Under the pieces are notes generated by a model. That model was not told the DNA's origin. It was given only the letters and a program-made list of their open reading frames with translations, and searched no databases. Shown here piece by piece: positions 7,377 to 15,182 of a DNA stretch of 27,156 nucleotides. The translations under genes and the position numbers were made by a program. Numbering within the stretch: position 1 is the first letter of the stretch; the number at the start of each line of letters is the position of its first letter. The stretch covers positions 1-27,156 of the forward strand of contig CALBJL010000039.1 of NCBI GenBank assembly GCA_937893485.1. Direction: 5' to 3'. The DNA comes from an uncultured bacterium (GTDB lineage: Bacteria > Bacillota > Clostridia > Lachnospirales > Lachnospiraceae).

Positions 7377-8693
7377 ATGAAAAGAAAAATCAATGCGCGC
7401 TTTGTATTGCTGACAGTGATGTCTGTCGTCCTGACACTGATACTGGCGACGATGGCATATTATGAATTATTTAAAAAAGAAGTGCTTGCAGATCTGCGTT
7501 CATATACCTATGTGCTGCAGCATGCGCACGTGTTTGATGATCTTACGGCTGTGCAGGAATATACACTGTCCGATACCGATGTGCGTATCACGCTGGTCGA
7601 TCCGGACGGGGCGGTGCAGTATGACAGTCAGGCGGATGCTGTGGGCATGGATAATCACGAGAACCGCCCGGAGATCGAACAGGCACTGAAAAATGGTTAC
7701 GGTGAGGCAATCCGCCACTCGGATACGATCGACCGTAATCTTTTTTATTATGCGCTGCGTCTGGATAACGGTTCTGTTTTGCGTGTCGGAAAGGAGAGCG
7801 GCAGTATCTGGTCGGTATTCGCGAGTATTTTTCCGTGGATTTTCGGCATTGGTATCCTGCTTATAGAGATCGGGCTGATTTTATCCCACTATCTGACGCT
7901 GCAGCTCTTAGAACCGATCGAGCGGATGGCAAACGATATGGATCATCTGGATTCTATGACTGTGTATAAGGAAATGATTCCGTTTACGACCAAGATCCGT
8001 AAACAGCATGAGGATATTATAAAAAATGCGAAAATGCGGCAGGACTTTACGGCAAATGTTTCGCATGAGTTGAAAACGCCGCTTACTTCGATTTCCGGTT
8101 ATTCGGAACTGATTGAAAATGGGATGGCGACTGATGCTGATGTTGTGCGCTTTGCCGCCGAGATTCATAAAAATTCCATGCGTCTGCTCACCCTGATCAA
8201 TGATATTATCCGTCTGTCAGAGCTGGATGTATCGGAGCAGACACTTATGACGCAGGAGGTAGATCTGTATGAGATTGCGAAAACCTGTGTCAATATGCTC
8301 CAGATCAGCGGAGAGAAGCATGATGTATCGATCAATCTGTATGGAACGAGCTGTATCATCAATGCAAACCGTGAAATGATGGAGGAACTCGTCTACAACC
8401 TGTGTGACAATGCGATCCGCTATAACAATGCAGGCGGCAGTGTAAGCGTGTGGGTTACGAGGGAGAAGGAGCATGTGGTACTGGCAGTCAACGATACCGG
8501 TATTGGCATTCCAAAGGAGGATCAGGAGCGTATTTTTGAGCGGTTTTACCGCGTGGATAAGAGCCGCTCCAAGTCGACCGGAGGCACCGGACTCGGGCTT
8601 GCGATCGTCAAGCATATCGTGGAACAGCACGGCGCAAAGCTGGAGGTCGAGAGCAGGCTCGGCGAGGGCACACAGATCCGGGTCATTTTTTAA
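7377..8693 (+). CDS. phoR: Sensor histidine kinase (PhoR-type)
   Basis: A 438-residue membrane kinase. TM1 is at about 10-28, followed by an extracellular PAS/Cache-like sensor with LVDPDGAVQYDS and YYALRLDNGSVLRVG (about 40-140), and TM2 at about 147-170. A short HAMP-like linker leads to HisKA with the phospho-accepting His230 in NVSHELKTPLTSISGYSEL. The ATPase domain has the N box NLCDNAIRYN (341-350), G1 NDTGIGIP, the F box RIFERFYRVDKSRS and G2 GGTGLGLAIVKHIVEQHG. All catalytic motifs are intact. I choose the ATG at 7377 behind GGGGA; the frame opens six codons earlier with a TTG that has a poorly spaced site. It should phosphorylate the adjacent PhoP-type regulator. Confidence 0.9.
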   Translation: MKRKINARFVLLTVMSVVLTLILATMAYYELFKKEVLADLRSYTYVLQHAHVFDDLTAVQEYTLSDTDVRITLVDPDGAVQYDSQADAVGMDNHENRPEIEQALKNGYGEAIRHSDTIDRNLFYYALRLDNGSVLRVGKESGSIWSVFASIFPWIFGIGILLIEIGLILSHYLTLQLLEPIERMANDMDHLDSMTVYKEMIPFTTKIRKQHEDIIKNAKMRQDFTANVSHELKTPLTSISGYSELIENGMATDADVVRFAAEIHKNSMRLLTLINDIIRLSELDVSEQTLMTQEVDLYEIAKTCVNMLQISGEKHDVSINLYGTSCIINANREMMEELVYNLCDNAIRYNNAGGSVSVWVTREKEHVVLAVNDTGIGIPKEDQERIFERFYRVDKSRSKSTGGTGLGLAIVKHIVEQHGAKLEVESRLGEGTQIRVIF

Positions 8694-8698
8694 TAGTT

Positions 8699-8862
8699 GT
8701 AACAGTTCAGCCATGGCTTAAAAAACGAGGACATCATGCTTGCATGAATGGAATCGTTTTATAAGCCATGAGGTGAGCGCCGGATTATGAGCAAAGTTAA
8801 CTGCGAAGCAGTGGGAAAACGCCGGAAGGCGTCTTTGCGAATGGTGCGGGCTGAACTGTTAC
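8699..8862 (+). repeat. Structured 164-nt element with perfect 14-bp terminal inverted repeats
   Basis: The ends are perfect inverted repeats: GTAACAGTTCAGCC (8699-8712) and its complement (8849-8862). Inside are two arms. Arm 1 pairs 8713-8720 with 8762-8769, continues as AAAACGA with TCGTTTT (8754-8760), and is tipped by TCATGC/GCATGA. Arm 2 pairs GCGCC (8777-8781) with GGTGC (8843-8847), then GCAAAG (8791-8796) with CTTTGC (8833-8838). Flanking G-A dinucleotides could form tandem sheared pairs. Arm 2 ends in two hairpins: ACTGC/GCAGT (8800-8812) and ACGCC-GGAA-GGCGT (8819-8832), the latter with a GNRA tetraloop. It starts 5 nt after the phoR stop. It may be a MITE-like interspersed repeat or a structured RNA. 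No transposase is nearby and no clear target duplication is seen. Confidence 0.6.
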
Positions 8863-8891
8863 TAACAGTTTTCCTTGTGCGCGAAAAAATA

Positions 8892-8920
8892 TTTACGATT
8901 GGCGGTTTCTGATGTATGAT
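8892..8920 (+). promoter_or_regulatory. Sigma-A promoter for the alcohol dehydrogenase gene
   Basis: TTTACG (8892-8897) and TATGAT (8915-8920) are exactly 17 bp apart, with a predicted start near 8927. It lies downstream of the structured element and about 90 nt before the dehydrogenase ATG. The rest of the gap to 9012 shows no other structure beyond the AAAAGGAGG ribosome binding site before 9013. Confidence 0.5.
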
Positions 8921-9012
8921 AGCTATGTATATCTGAGATCCGGTGTATTATGGATTCTGGAAAGTGACAAATGTGAAGATTACTTTAGAGACAGGTAAAA
9001 GGAGGACTTACG

Positions 9013-10119
9013 ATGAAATTATATATGCCGACAAAGGTTTTATTTGAGCGGGGCTGCGTCAGGGCGCATGGAGCGGAACTGCAGGTGCTTGGCAGCAAGG
9101 CAATGATCGTGACCGGAAAACATTCCAGCCGCATCAACGGTTCACTTGCTGATGTGGAGGCTGTACTGACGGAAAACGGTCAGCCGTATGTGATTTTTGA
9201 CGAGATTGAGGAGAATCCTTCGGTAGAGACGGTTGCCCGTGCTGCGCAGATTGCAGTGGCGGAAAAGGTCGATTTTTTCGTGGCAATCGGCGGTGGTTCA
9301 CCGATGGATGCGTCCAAAGCGATCTCTATTTTATGCAGACATCCGGAGGCGATCGCGGAGGCAGAGAAGCATTTATATGATAAAACACCGATGGACGGTT
9401 ATCCGATCGCAGCAGTGCCGACGACATCCGGCACCGGATCAGAGGTCACACCGTATGCGATACTGACACTGCACAGCAGACACACAAAGCAGTCGATTGC
9501 ACAGCATCTGTTTGCACAGGTCGCATTTGTGGATGCAGGGTATCTGCGCACATCTTCCTATGCGAATATGGTGAGCACCTGTGTGGATGCGCTGGCGCAT
9601 CTGATTGAGTCGTATCTGAATACAAATGCGAACGAGCTGAACCGCATGTATTCCGCAGAAGGGCTGCGTGTCTGGGGAGCGGTTAAGGAGGCGCTTTTAC
9701 CGGAGCTGGCAAAGGCGGCAGATGGCAGTATGACGCTCGCAGATGAGACCCTTGATGCGTTTATGCGTGCATCCGTGATCGCCGGAATCGCGATCACACA
9801 TACCGGAACGAGCATTCCGCATGGGCTGAGCTATCCGGTGACCTATGAGATGGGCGTGCCGCACGGCAAGGCAGTCGGCTATTTCCTGCCGGGATTTTTG
9901 CGTGCCTACGAGAACCGTGAGGATGTGGCACGTGTGATGGAGCTGCTCGGTTTTGATGGTCTGGATGCATTTTGCAGCTATTTAGAGCAGTTGATCGGAC
10001 GTCCGCAGGTAGCGCAGGAACTGTGGGAGCATGATGTGGAGCTGCTCATGTCGAATCCGGCGAAGTTGAAAAACTATCCATATGAGATGACTACAGAAAT
10101 TTTGAGGAATTTCCTCTAA
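9013..10119 (+). CDS. Iron-containing alcohol dehydrogenase
   Basis: A 368-residue family III (Fe-type) alcohol dehydrogenase, a cytosolic NAD(P)-dependent alcohol/aldehyde oxidoreductase. The NAD-binding Rossmann part shows AIGGGSPMDASKAIS (residues 91-105) and AAVPTTSGTGSEVTPYAI (133-150). The metal ligands expected for the family are present: Asp192, His196 (DALAHLIES), His270 (SIPHGLSYPV) and His284 (GVPHGKAVGYF). Length is near the usual 380. The ATG follows AAAAGGAGG. It has its own promoter and is ended by a strong terminator, so it is probably monocistronic. The sequence does not tell which alcohol is used (1,3-propanediol, butanol, lactaldehyde or another). Confidence 0.92.
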   Translation: MKLYMPTKVLFERGCVRAHGAELQVLGSKAMIVTGKHSSRINGSLADVEAVLTENGQPYVIFDEIEENPSVETVARAAQIAVAEKVDFFVAIGGGSPMDASKAISILCRHPEAIAEAEKHLYDKTPMDGYPIAAVPTTSGTGSEVTPYAILTLHSRHTKQSIAQHLFAQVAFVDAGYLRTSSYANMVSTCVDALAHLIESYLNTNANELNRMYSAEGLRVWGAVKEALLPELAKAADGSMTLADETLDAFMRASVIAGIAITHTGTSIPHGLSYPVTYEMGVPHGKAVGYFLPGFLRAYENREDVARVMELLGFDGLDAFCSYLEQLIGRPQVAQELWEHDVELLMSNPAKLKNYPYEMTTEILRNFL

Positions 10120-10125
10120 AATGAT

Positions 10126-10155
10126 AAGCCTCGGAAGTGATTTCCGGGGCTTTTT
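10126..10155 (+). terminator. Rho-independent terminator after the alcohol dehydrogenase gene
   Basis: AAGCCTCGGAA (10126-10136) pairs with TTCCGGGGCTT across a short loop, ending in TTTTT at 10151-10155. A TATGAT at 10160-10165 just after it could be the -10 of a promoter for the next gene, but no matching -35 is seen. Confidence 0.75.
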
Positions 10156-10205
10156 ATGTTATGATAGTGCAATGGACATGGATACAAAGCGAAGGAGCAG
10201 GCAAA

Positions 10206-11042
10206 ATGAAAGCAGAAAACGCATTTAAAGAATTGGAATTTGAGGGAGCAGAATCATTCCCGCAGATCGAGGAACTGAATATTATCAGCGGCGGCTGCCA
10301 TCTGTACGGCTATTTACTCACGCCGGACAGACGCTATGAGAAGCCGTACCCGACGGTGATCATGTCGCATGGTTTTCCGGGTTATACGACGAACAACGAT
10401 CTCGAGCTTGCGCTCATGCGGATGGGCTGCGTGGTGATCCATATGAATCACAGAGGCGCATGGGGCAGTGAGGGCAATTATCTGTTCACAAATCTCAAGG
10501 ACGATCTGATCGCAGTCGCAAAATGGGCGCATAATCCGGCGATTGCGGAGCAGTATGATATTGATACCGAACACATTTTTTTCGTCGGACACAGTATGGG
10601 CGGAATGACCGTTTTGAACGCCACCAAGGAGCTGCCATTTATCAAAGGCGTGGTTGCGATGGCGGCGTATGACATCGGTGCGGCATTCCGTTTTCACCTC
10701 GAAAAAGACCTGTTTCTGATGATCGAGACGGAAGGACAGTGTCTGAAAATGAACTCCGCAAGTGAAGTGTATGAAAATGCACTCGAACATTATCACGAGC
10801 TGGGCGTGTGCAATGGCTATGAGAAGCTGATCGACCATCAGGTGCTTTTGATCGAGGCAAAATACGATACCGTCGCACCGCCAGATCAAATGCTGAAACC
10901 ACTGGCAGATAAGCTGGCAGCGGAGAGTGAGCGCTTTTCCTATGTGGCGGTCAATGGAAATCACAGCTTTACCGGACAGCGGATGGAGCTGACAAGGATC
11001 GTGGGCGAATGGCTGGAGCAAAACACGAAGGTTTCTGTATGA
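10206..11042 (+). CDS. Alpha/beta hydrolase family protein
   Basis: A 278-residue single-domain serine hydrolase without signal peptide. The oxyanion/strand motif VIMSHGFPGY (51-60), NHRGAWGSEGNY (81-92) and the nucleophile elbow FVGHSMGGMT (Ser130) are visible. Likely acid and base are Asp221 in EAKYDTVAPP and His253 in GNHSF, giving a complete triad. It resembles dienelactone-hydrolase/BAAT-like esterases and peptidases, but the substrate is unknown. The ATG at 10206 has GAAGGAG eight nt upstream. An upstream in-frame GTG at 10137 lies inside the preceding terminator and is rejected. Its TGA overlaps the ATG of the corrinoid-activation gene, so the two are probably co-translated. Confidence 0.88.
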   Translation: MKAENAFKELEFEGAESFPQIEELNIISGGCHLYGYLLTPDRRYEKPYPTVIMSHGFPGYTTNNDLELALMRMGCVVIHMNHRGAWGSEGNYLFTNLKDDLIAVAKWAHNPAIAEQYDIDTEHIFFVGHSMGGMTVLNATKELPFIKGVVAMAAYDIGAAFRFHLEKDLFLMIETEGQCLKMNSASEVYENALEHYHELGVCNGYEKLIDHQVLLIEAKYDTVAPPDQMLKPLADKLAAESERFSYVAVNGNHSFTGQRMELTRIVGEWLEQNTKVSV

Positions 11043-13306
11043 AATGTGTGAAACTGACAAAACTGCCGGAGTATGAGCAGGTAAGGCGGATTCTGGGTGA
11101 CCGGAATCCGGAGTCGGCGGATGCGTGGTATCCGTGCTATGAAAGGCAGCTTGGACAGTTGTTCGCACAGGTGCAGCCGGTCGCTTATGTGGCGCGGGTT
11201 ACGGCGGATGAGACATTGGCGGGTTATGGGATCGCTGTGGGCTGTGAGCTGTTAGCCGTTGTGCTGACACTCGGCAGAGCAGGCGCGGATGAGGTGCGAA
11301 GGTTGTGCACACACGGAGAACACTTAGACGCACTGGTGTCCGATGCGCTGCAAAGTGCGTGGCTGTTTGCGGCGGATCATGAGCTGCAGGAGCGGCTGCG
11401 CGTGTGGTGTGAGGCGAAACACTTTGGCATCGGTGCGCGGCTGGAGCCGTTTGAACAGCTGCCGGGAGAAACGCAGCGCTGGATTTGTGAACAGTTTTCG
11501 GGGGAGCCGGATTTTGGCGTGCGGATAACGGCGGGTGGGATGCTGTATCCGGAAAAGTCGATGTGTTATCTGCTGCGACTGGATCAGGATTGCAGACGGT
11601 TTGCGGCGGGGCATGACTGTGCACATTGCAGCAAAACGGACTGTGGGATGCGGCAGGAAACCGCGAAAGAAACTGAAATAAAAAACGCAGCGCAGCGCAG
11701 TGGCGATGGGAAAGGGTGTCGTATGCAGGAAAAACAGATACAGATCGTTGTAGAGGATCGCGGAAAAAAGATCGTATGTGCGGCGGGACAGCCGTTGTTA
11801 TCGGTGCTGCGGGAGCACGGTATTCATGTGGATGCGCCGTGTGGCGGCAGCGGACGGTGCGGTAAGTGCCGGATACGGCTTGTCAGCGGAGAACTGGAGG
11901 TCACATCGGCGGATCAACAGTATTTATCCTCGCGGGAGCTGGCATCCGGCGTGCGTCTGGCATGTGTGGCGCACCCGATGGACAATCTGCGCATCCGGAT
12001 TCTCGCGAAAGGAGACCAGCGGATCGCGACCAGTGCATCTGTTGTCACAACTACGGCAGGGCTTTTGTCGCAGGAGGTGTTCAAGAAAGATCCGGCAGGT
12101 TATCAGATTGCGGTTGATATCGGCACGACGACACTGGCTGCATGTCTGTACGGTTGTAGTGCGAGGGATACCGATGCACACTGTACGGTGACGGCGGTCA
12201 ATCACGGCAGGGATTTCGGTGCCGATGTGCTCAGCCGCATGGATGCCTCCGTGCACGGAAAACGCGCGCGGCTGCAGGAGTTGTTACAGGAGGATGTGCG
12301 CGGCTTACTGGAAAAGCTGTGTGCACAGGCGGATGTGTCTAAAGCGCAGATTCACCGGATCGTGATCGCGGCGAATGTAACGATGGTGCATCTGCTCATG
12401 GGCTATTCGTGTGAGACGCTCGGCAGGGCGCCGTTTGTGCCTGCAAAATCCGGATGGATACACGCGGATGCACTGCGGATTCTCGGAGATACCGGATATG
12501 ACTGTCCGGTAGACATTCTGCCGGCGGTGTCAGCGTTTGTGGGAGGCGATATTGTCTCCGGTATGCTGGCGCTCGGCATGGATCAGGGGAAGGAGACGGC
12601 ATTGTTACTCGATGTGGGGACAAACGGAGAGATGGCGCTGCGCCATAAGGGAGTGGTCTATGTGACCAGTGCGGCGGCTGGACCGGCATTTGAGGGCGGC
12701 GGGATCAGCTGTGGATGTGCGAGTATTCCGGGTGCGATCAGCAGTGTGCGGCTGGGAGCGGCAGATCAGCCGCTGGTGCGCACGATTGCGGATGCACCGC
12801 CGACCGGTATCTGTGGCAGTGGGGTACTGGAGCTTGTGAGTGAGCTGCGGACACATGGGATCATAGATGAGACCGGCTTGTATGTATCGGATGCGCACAG
12901 ACTGCATGGTTATGCACTTGCAAAAAATGCGGATGGAACCGATATTTGTTTTACACAGGCGGATGTGCGTGCGTTCCAGCTCGCAAAGGGAGCGATCCGC
13001 GCGGGCATTGAGGCGCTGCTTGCGGCAGCCGGGGTAACTGCGGATGCTGTGACGCAGGTATATCTGGCGGGAGGCTTCGGCGTGCGCATGGACGAGCAGG
13101 CGGCTGTTCGCATTGGACTGTTGCCGGAGCAGTTCGCCGGACGGATACGGGCGGTCGGTAACAGCAGTCTGAGCGGAGCTGTCTATGCAGGCAGGCATGC
13201 GCCCGTCGATGCGCAGACTGGTGGGCTGCTGGCACAGTGCAGACAGATTGCGCTGGCGGAACAGCCGGAGTTTGAGGAAAATTATCTGAGATATATGAGT
13301 TTATAG
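11039..13306 (+). CDS. Corrinoid protein reactivase: MetH-activation-like domain fused to ferredoxin and RACo-type ATPase
   Basis: A 755-residue fusion. Residues 1-205 resemble the stand-alone vitamin B12-dependent methionine synthase activation domain, with VRITAGGMLYPEKSMCYLL and a Cys-rich end CAHCSKTDC. Residues 233-325 form a 2Fe-2S ferredoxin with CGGSGRCGKC (Cys268, 274, 277) and Cys309. Residues 355-755 are the RACo/ASKHA ATPase (DUF4445-like): AVDIGTTTLAACL, LLDVGTNGEMAL, GICGSGVLELVSELR, YLAGGFG. RACo-type proteins use ATP to reduce inactive cob(II)alamin in corrinoid proteins. The fused first domain points to a methionine synthase as the partner (inference). The ATG at 11039 overlaps the hydrolase stop by ATGA and has GAAGG upstream. 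An internal ATG at 11723 (Met229) could give a separate ferredoxin-RACo form. Confidence 0.85.
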   Translation: MKCVKLTKLPEYEQVRRILGDRNPESADAWYPCYERQLGQLFAQVQPVAYVARVTADETLAGYGIAVGCELLAVVLTLGRAGADEVRRLCTHGEHLDALVSDALQSAWLFAADHELQERLRVWCEAKHFGIGARLEPFEQLPGETQRWICEQFSGEPDFGVRITAGGMLYPEKSMCYLLRLDQDCRRFAAGHDCAHCSKTDCGMRQETAKETEIKNAAQRSGDGKGCRMQEKQIQIVVEDRGKKIVCAAGQPLLSVLREHGIHVDAPCGGSGRCGKCRIRLVSGELEVTSADQQYLSSRELASGVRLACVAHPMDNLRIRILAKGDQRIATSASVVTTTAGLLSQEVFKKDPAGYQIAVDIGTTTLAACLYGCSARDTDAHCTVTAVNHGRDFGADVLSRMDASVHGKRARLQELLQEDVRGLLEKLCAQADVSKAQIHRIVIAANVTMVHLLMGYSCETLGRAPFVPAKSGWIHADALRILGDTGYDCPVDILPAVSAFVGGDIVSGMLALGMDQGKETALLLDVGTNGEMALRHKGVVYVTSAAAGPAFEGGGISCGCASIPGAISSVRLGAADQPLVRTIADAPPTGICGSGVLELVSELRTHGIIDETGLYVSDAHRLHGYALAKNADGTDICFTQADVRAFQLAKGAIRAGIEALLAAAGVTADAVTQVYLAGGFGVRMDEQAAVRIGLLPEQFAGRIRAVGNSSLSGAVYAGRHAPVDAQTGGLLAQCRQIALAEQPEFEENYLRYMSL

Positions 13307-13354
13307 GTTGTGTAGTTACAGGATGAGTAGTTGTAATATAGAAAGCAGGCAGTG

Positions 13355-14446
13355 ATGAGTACCAGATTACCGAAAAATGAGCAGGGATTACGGTTGGGAT
13401 ATACGACAGGCAGCTGCGCGGCGGCAGCGTCTGCGGCAGCGGTACAGATGCTCCTGACCGGGACTGAGGTCACGGAGGCAGTGATTGATACGCCTAAAGG
13501 GATTTCGCTTGTTCTGGATATTGAGCAGATTTTTATGCAGGAGCATAGAGTGCGCTGCGCGGTCAGAAAGGATGCGGGAGACGATCCGGATATTACAGAC
13601 GGAATTTGCATTTATGCAGTTGCAGAATCATCCGGTCAGCCGGGCGTGCACATCCGGGGAGGTATCGGTGTCGGAACCGTGACGCGCCCCGGACTCGACC
13701 AGCCGGTCGGGGAGGCTGCGATCAATCATGTGCCGCGTGAAATGATTACGCGGGAGGTGCAGCGCGTGATTCATGCACTGGATGCCGATGAGGTGCACAC
13801 CGGTATTTGTATCACGATCGAGATACCGGACGGTGTAGAGCTCGCGGCAAAAACGTTCAATCCGCGTCTTGGTATCGAGGGCGGGCTGTCCGTGCTCGGA
13901 ACGAGCGGGATTGTCGAGCCGATGAGTGAGGATGCATTAAAGCGCACGATCCGCGCGGAGTTGTCCATGCGGCGCGCCGAGGGCAATCAGAGGGTGGTAC
14001 TCGTGCCGGGCAATTACGGTCTGGACTTTTTGCGTGAATCATATAAAATAGATGCAGATACAGCAGTCAAATGCTCGAATTATATCGGTGATGCGGTGGA
14101 TATGGCAGGAGCGCTCGGTTTTACCGAGCTGCTGCTCGTCGGACATATCGGAAAACTCGTGAAATTGTCCGGAGGTATTTTCCAGACGCATTCGAGGCAG
14201 GCAGATGCCAGAATTGATCTGCTTGTGTCCGCCGGTGTGCGTGCGGGCGTGTCTGGTGAGATTCTGCGGCAGTTATTTGATGCGGTCACAACCGAGGATG
14301 CTTTGCAGATCCTTGACGAACATCAGGCATTGCAGGCAGTGATGGCAGCCGTAAAGGAACGCGCCGTGTATTATCTGCAGCAGCGGGCAGGCGAGCAGAT
14401 GCAGGCGCGGGTGGTGCTGTTTTCGAACCGCTTTGGGGAGCTGTAA
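13355..14446 (+). CDS. cbiD: Cobalt-precorrin-5B C1-methyltransferase CbiD
   Basis: A 363-residue enzyme that methylates C1 of the corrin ring in the anaerobic cobalamin pathway, using S-adenosylmethionine. The family signature LGYTTGSCAAAASAAAVQML is at the N-terminus. Further conserved stretches are DDPDITDGICIYA, GGIGVGTVTRPGL, VGEAAINHVPREMI, LGIEGGLSVLGTSGIVEPMS and LLLVGHIGKLVKLSGGIFQTHSRQAD. Length is normal. The ATG at 13355 is preferred over the GTG immediately before it. It is 48 nt after the corrinoid reactivase gene. That gap holds a TAATAT (13334-13339) that might be a weak -10, and no cobalamin riboswitch. Confidence 0.95.
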   Translation: MSTRLPKNEQGLRLGYTTGSCAAAASAAAVQMLLTGTEVTEAVIDTPKGISLVLDIEQIFMQEHRVRCAVRKDAGDDPDITDGICIYAVAESSGQPGVHIRGGIGVGTVTRPGLDQPVGEAAINHVPREMITREVQRVIHALDADEVHTGICITIEIPDGVELAAKTFNPRLGIEGGLSVLGTSGIVEPMSEDALKRTIRAELSMRRAEGNQRVVLVPGNYGLDFLRESYKIDADTAVKCSNYIGDAVDMAGALGFTELLLVGHIGKLVKLSGGIFQTHSRQADARIDLLVSAGVRAGVSGEILRQLFDAVTTEDALQILDEHQALQAVMAAVKERAVYYLQQRAGEQMQARVVLFSNRFGEL

Positions 14447-14495
14447 GGAGCTGCGACTTTATAAAAATGAAAACTGATTACAAGGAGAACCATAC

Positions 14496-15182
14496 ATGAA
14501 CCCAATTTTTTATGGTGTGGGCGTCGGCCCCGGTGATCCGGAGCTGCTCACCCTCAAAGCACTTCGCATGATGAGAGAGGCAGATGTACTGGCGGTGCCG
14601 GGACGCGACCGGGATGCGTCCCTTGCATATCGGATTGCACTTGGGGCAGACCAGAGTCTGGCGGACAAGGAATGCCTGTGTATCCCGATGCCGATGACAA
14701 AGGATGCAAAAAAACTGGATGAGAGCCACGCGGCAGGTGCAAAGCGGATCTGCGAACAGCTGGCAGCCGGAAAAAGCGTCGCTTTTCTGACACTGGGAGA
14801 TCCCACGGTCTATTCCACCTATCTCTACCTGCAAAAACGTGTGAAGCAGGCAGGCTACCGGACACAGATTGTCAACGGCATCGCATCGTTTCTGGCGGCG
14901 GCAGCGGCATTTGATATCGGACTGGTGGAGCAGCGCGACCAGTTACATATCATACCGTCCACTTACGGTGTGGAGCAGACATTGGAGCTGTCCGGTACAA
15001 AGGTGCTCATGAAAGCCGGAAAACAGATGGGAGTAGTGAAAGCAGCCGTCTCACAGACCGCGGACGATATTTATATGATCGAAAACTGCGGCATGGAAAA
15101 TGAGCGCATGATCTGCGGCGCGCAGGAACTGCCGGAGGATGCAGGCTATTATTCACTCATTATCGTAAAGGAGAACTCATAG
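14496..15182 (+). CDS. cbiL: Precorrin-2/cobalt-factor II C20-methyltransferase CbiL
   Basis: A 228-residue SAM-dependent tetrapyrrole methylase that adds the C20 methyl group to cobalt-factor II. It opens with GVGVGPGDPELLTLKALRMM, the glycine-rich loop of the family with the CbiL/CobI-specific PELLTLKA. Next come VLAVPGRDRDASLAYRIA, the substrate/SAM loop TLGDPTVYSTYLYL, VNGIASFLAAAAAF and VLMKAGKQM. Length is typical. The ATG follows AAGGAGAA by 8 nt. The cbiF ATG follows its TAG stop directly, so the two genes abut with zero spacing. Confidence 0.95.
   Translation: MNPIFYGVGVGPGDPELLTLKALRMMREADVLAVPGRDRDASLAYRIALGADQSLADKECLCIPMPMTKDAKKLDESHAAGAKRICEQLAAGKSVAFLTLGDPTVYSTYLYLQKRVKQAGYRTQIVNGIASFLAAAAAFDIGLVEQRDQLHIIPSTYGVEQTLELSGTKVLMKAGKQMGVVKAAVSQTADDIYMIENCGMENERMICGAQELPEDAGYYSLIIVKENS

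Noticed and set aside
8892..8897. TTTACG before the alcohol dehydrogenase as a Pho box
   Set aside because: Only one hexamer and no 11-bp repeat; its 17-bp distance to TATGAT fits an ordinary -35.
10137..10205. GTG start that would extend the alpha/beta hydrolase by 23 residues
   Set aside because: It lies inside the hairpin of the preceding terminator and has no ribosome binding site; the ATG at 10206 has a well-placed GAAGGAG.
10314..11168. Long minus-strand open frame (284 codons) opposite the hydrolase and reactivase genes
   Set aside because: The plus-strand genes have full catalytic motifs and ribosome binding sites; the antisense product is His/Arg-rich and resembles no family.
13307..13354. 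Possible cobalamin riboswitch before cbiD
   Set aside because: The gap is only 48 nt, far too short, and no B12-box-like sequence is present.
14467..14499. Ten-codon frame MKTDYKENHT overlapping the cbiL start by its stop codon
   Set aside because: No ribosome binding site of its own; its AAGGAG codons are the cbiL ribosome binding site, so the frame is most likely a coincidence.
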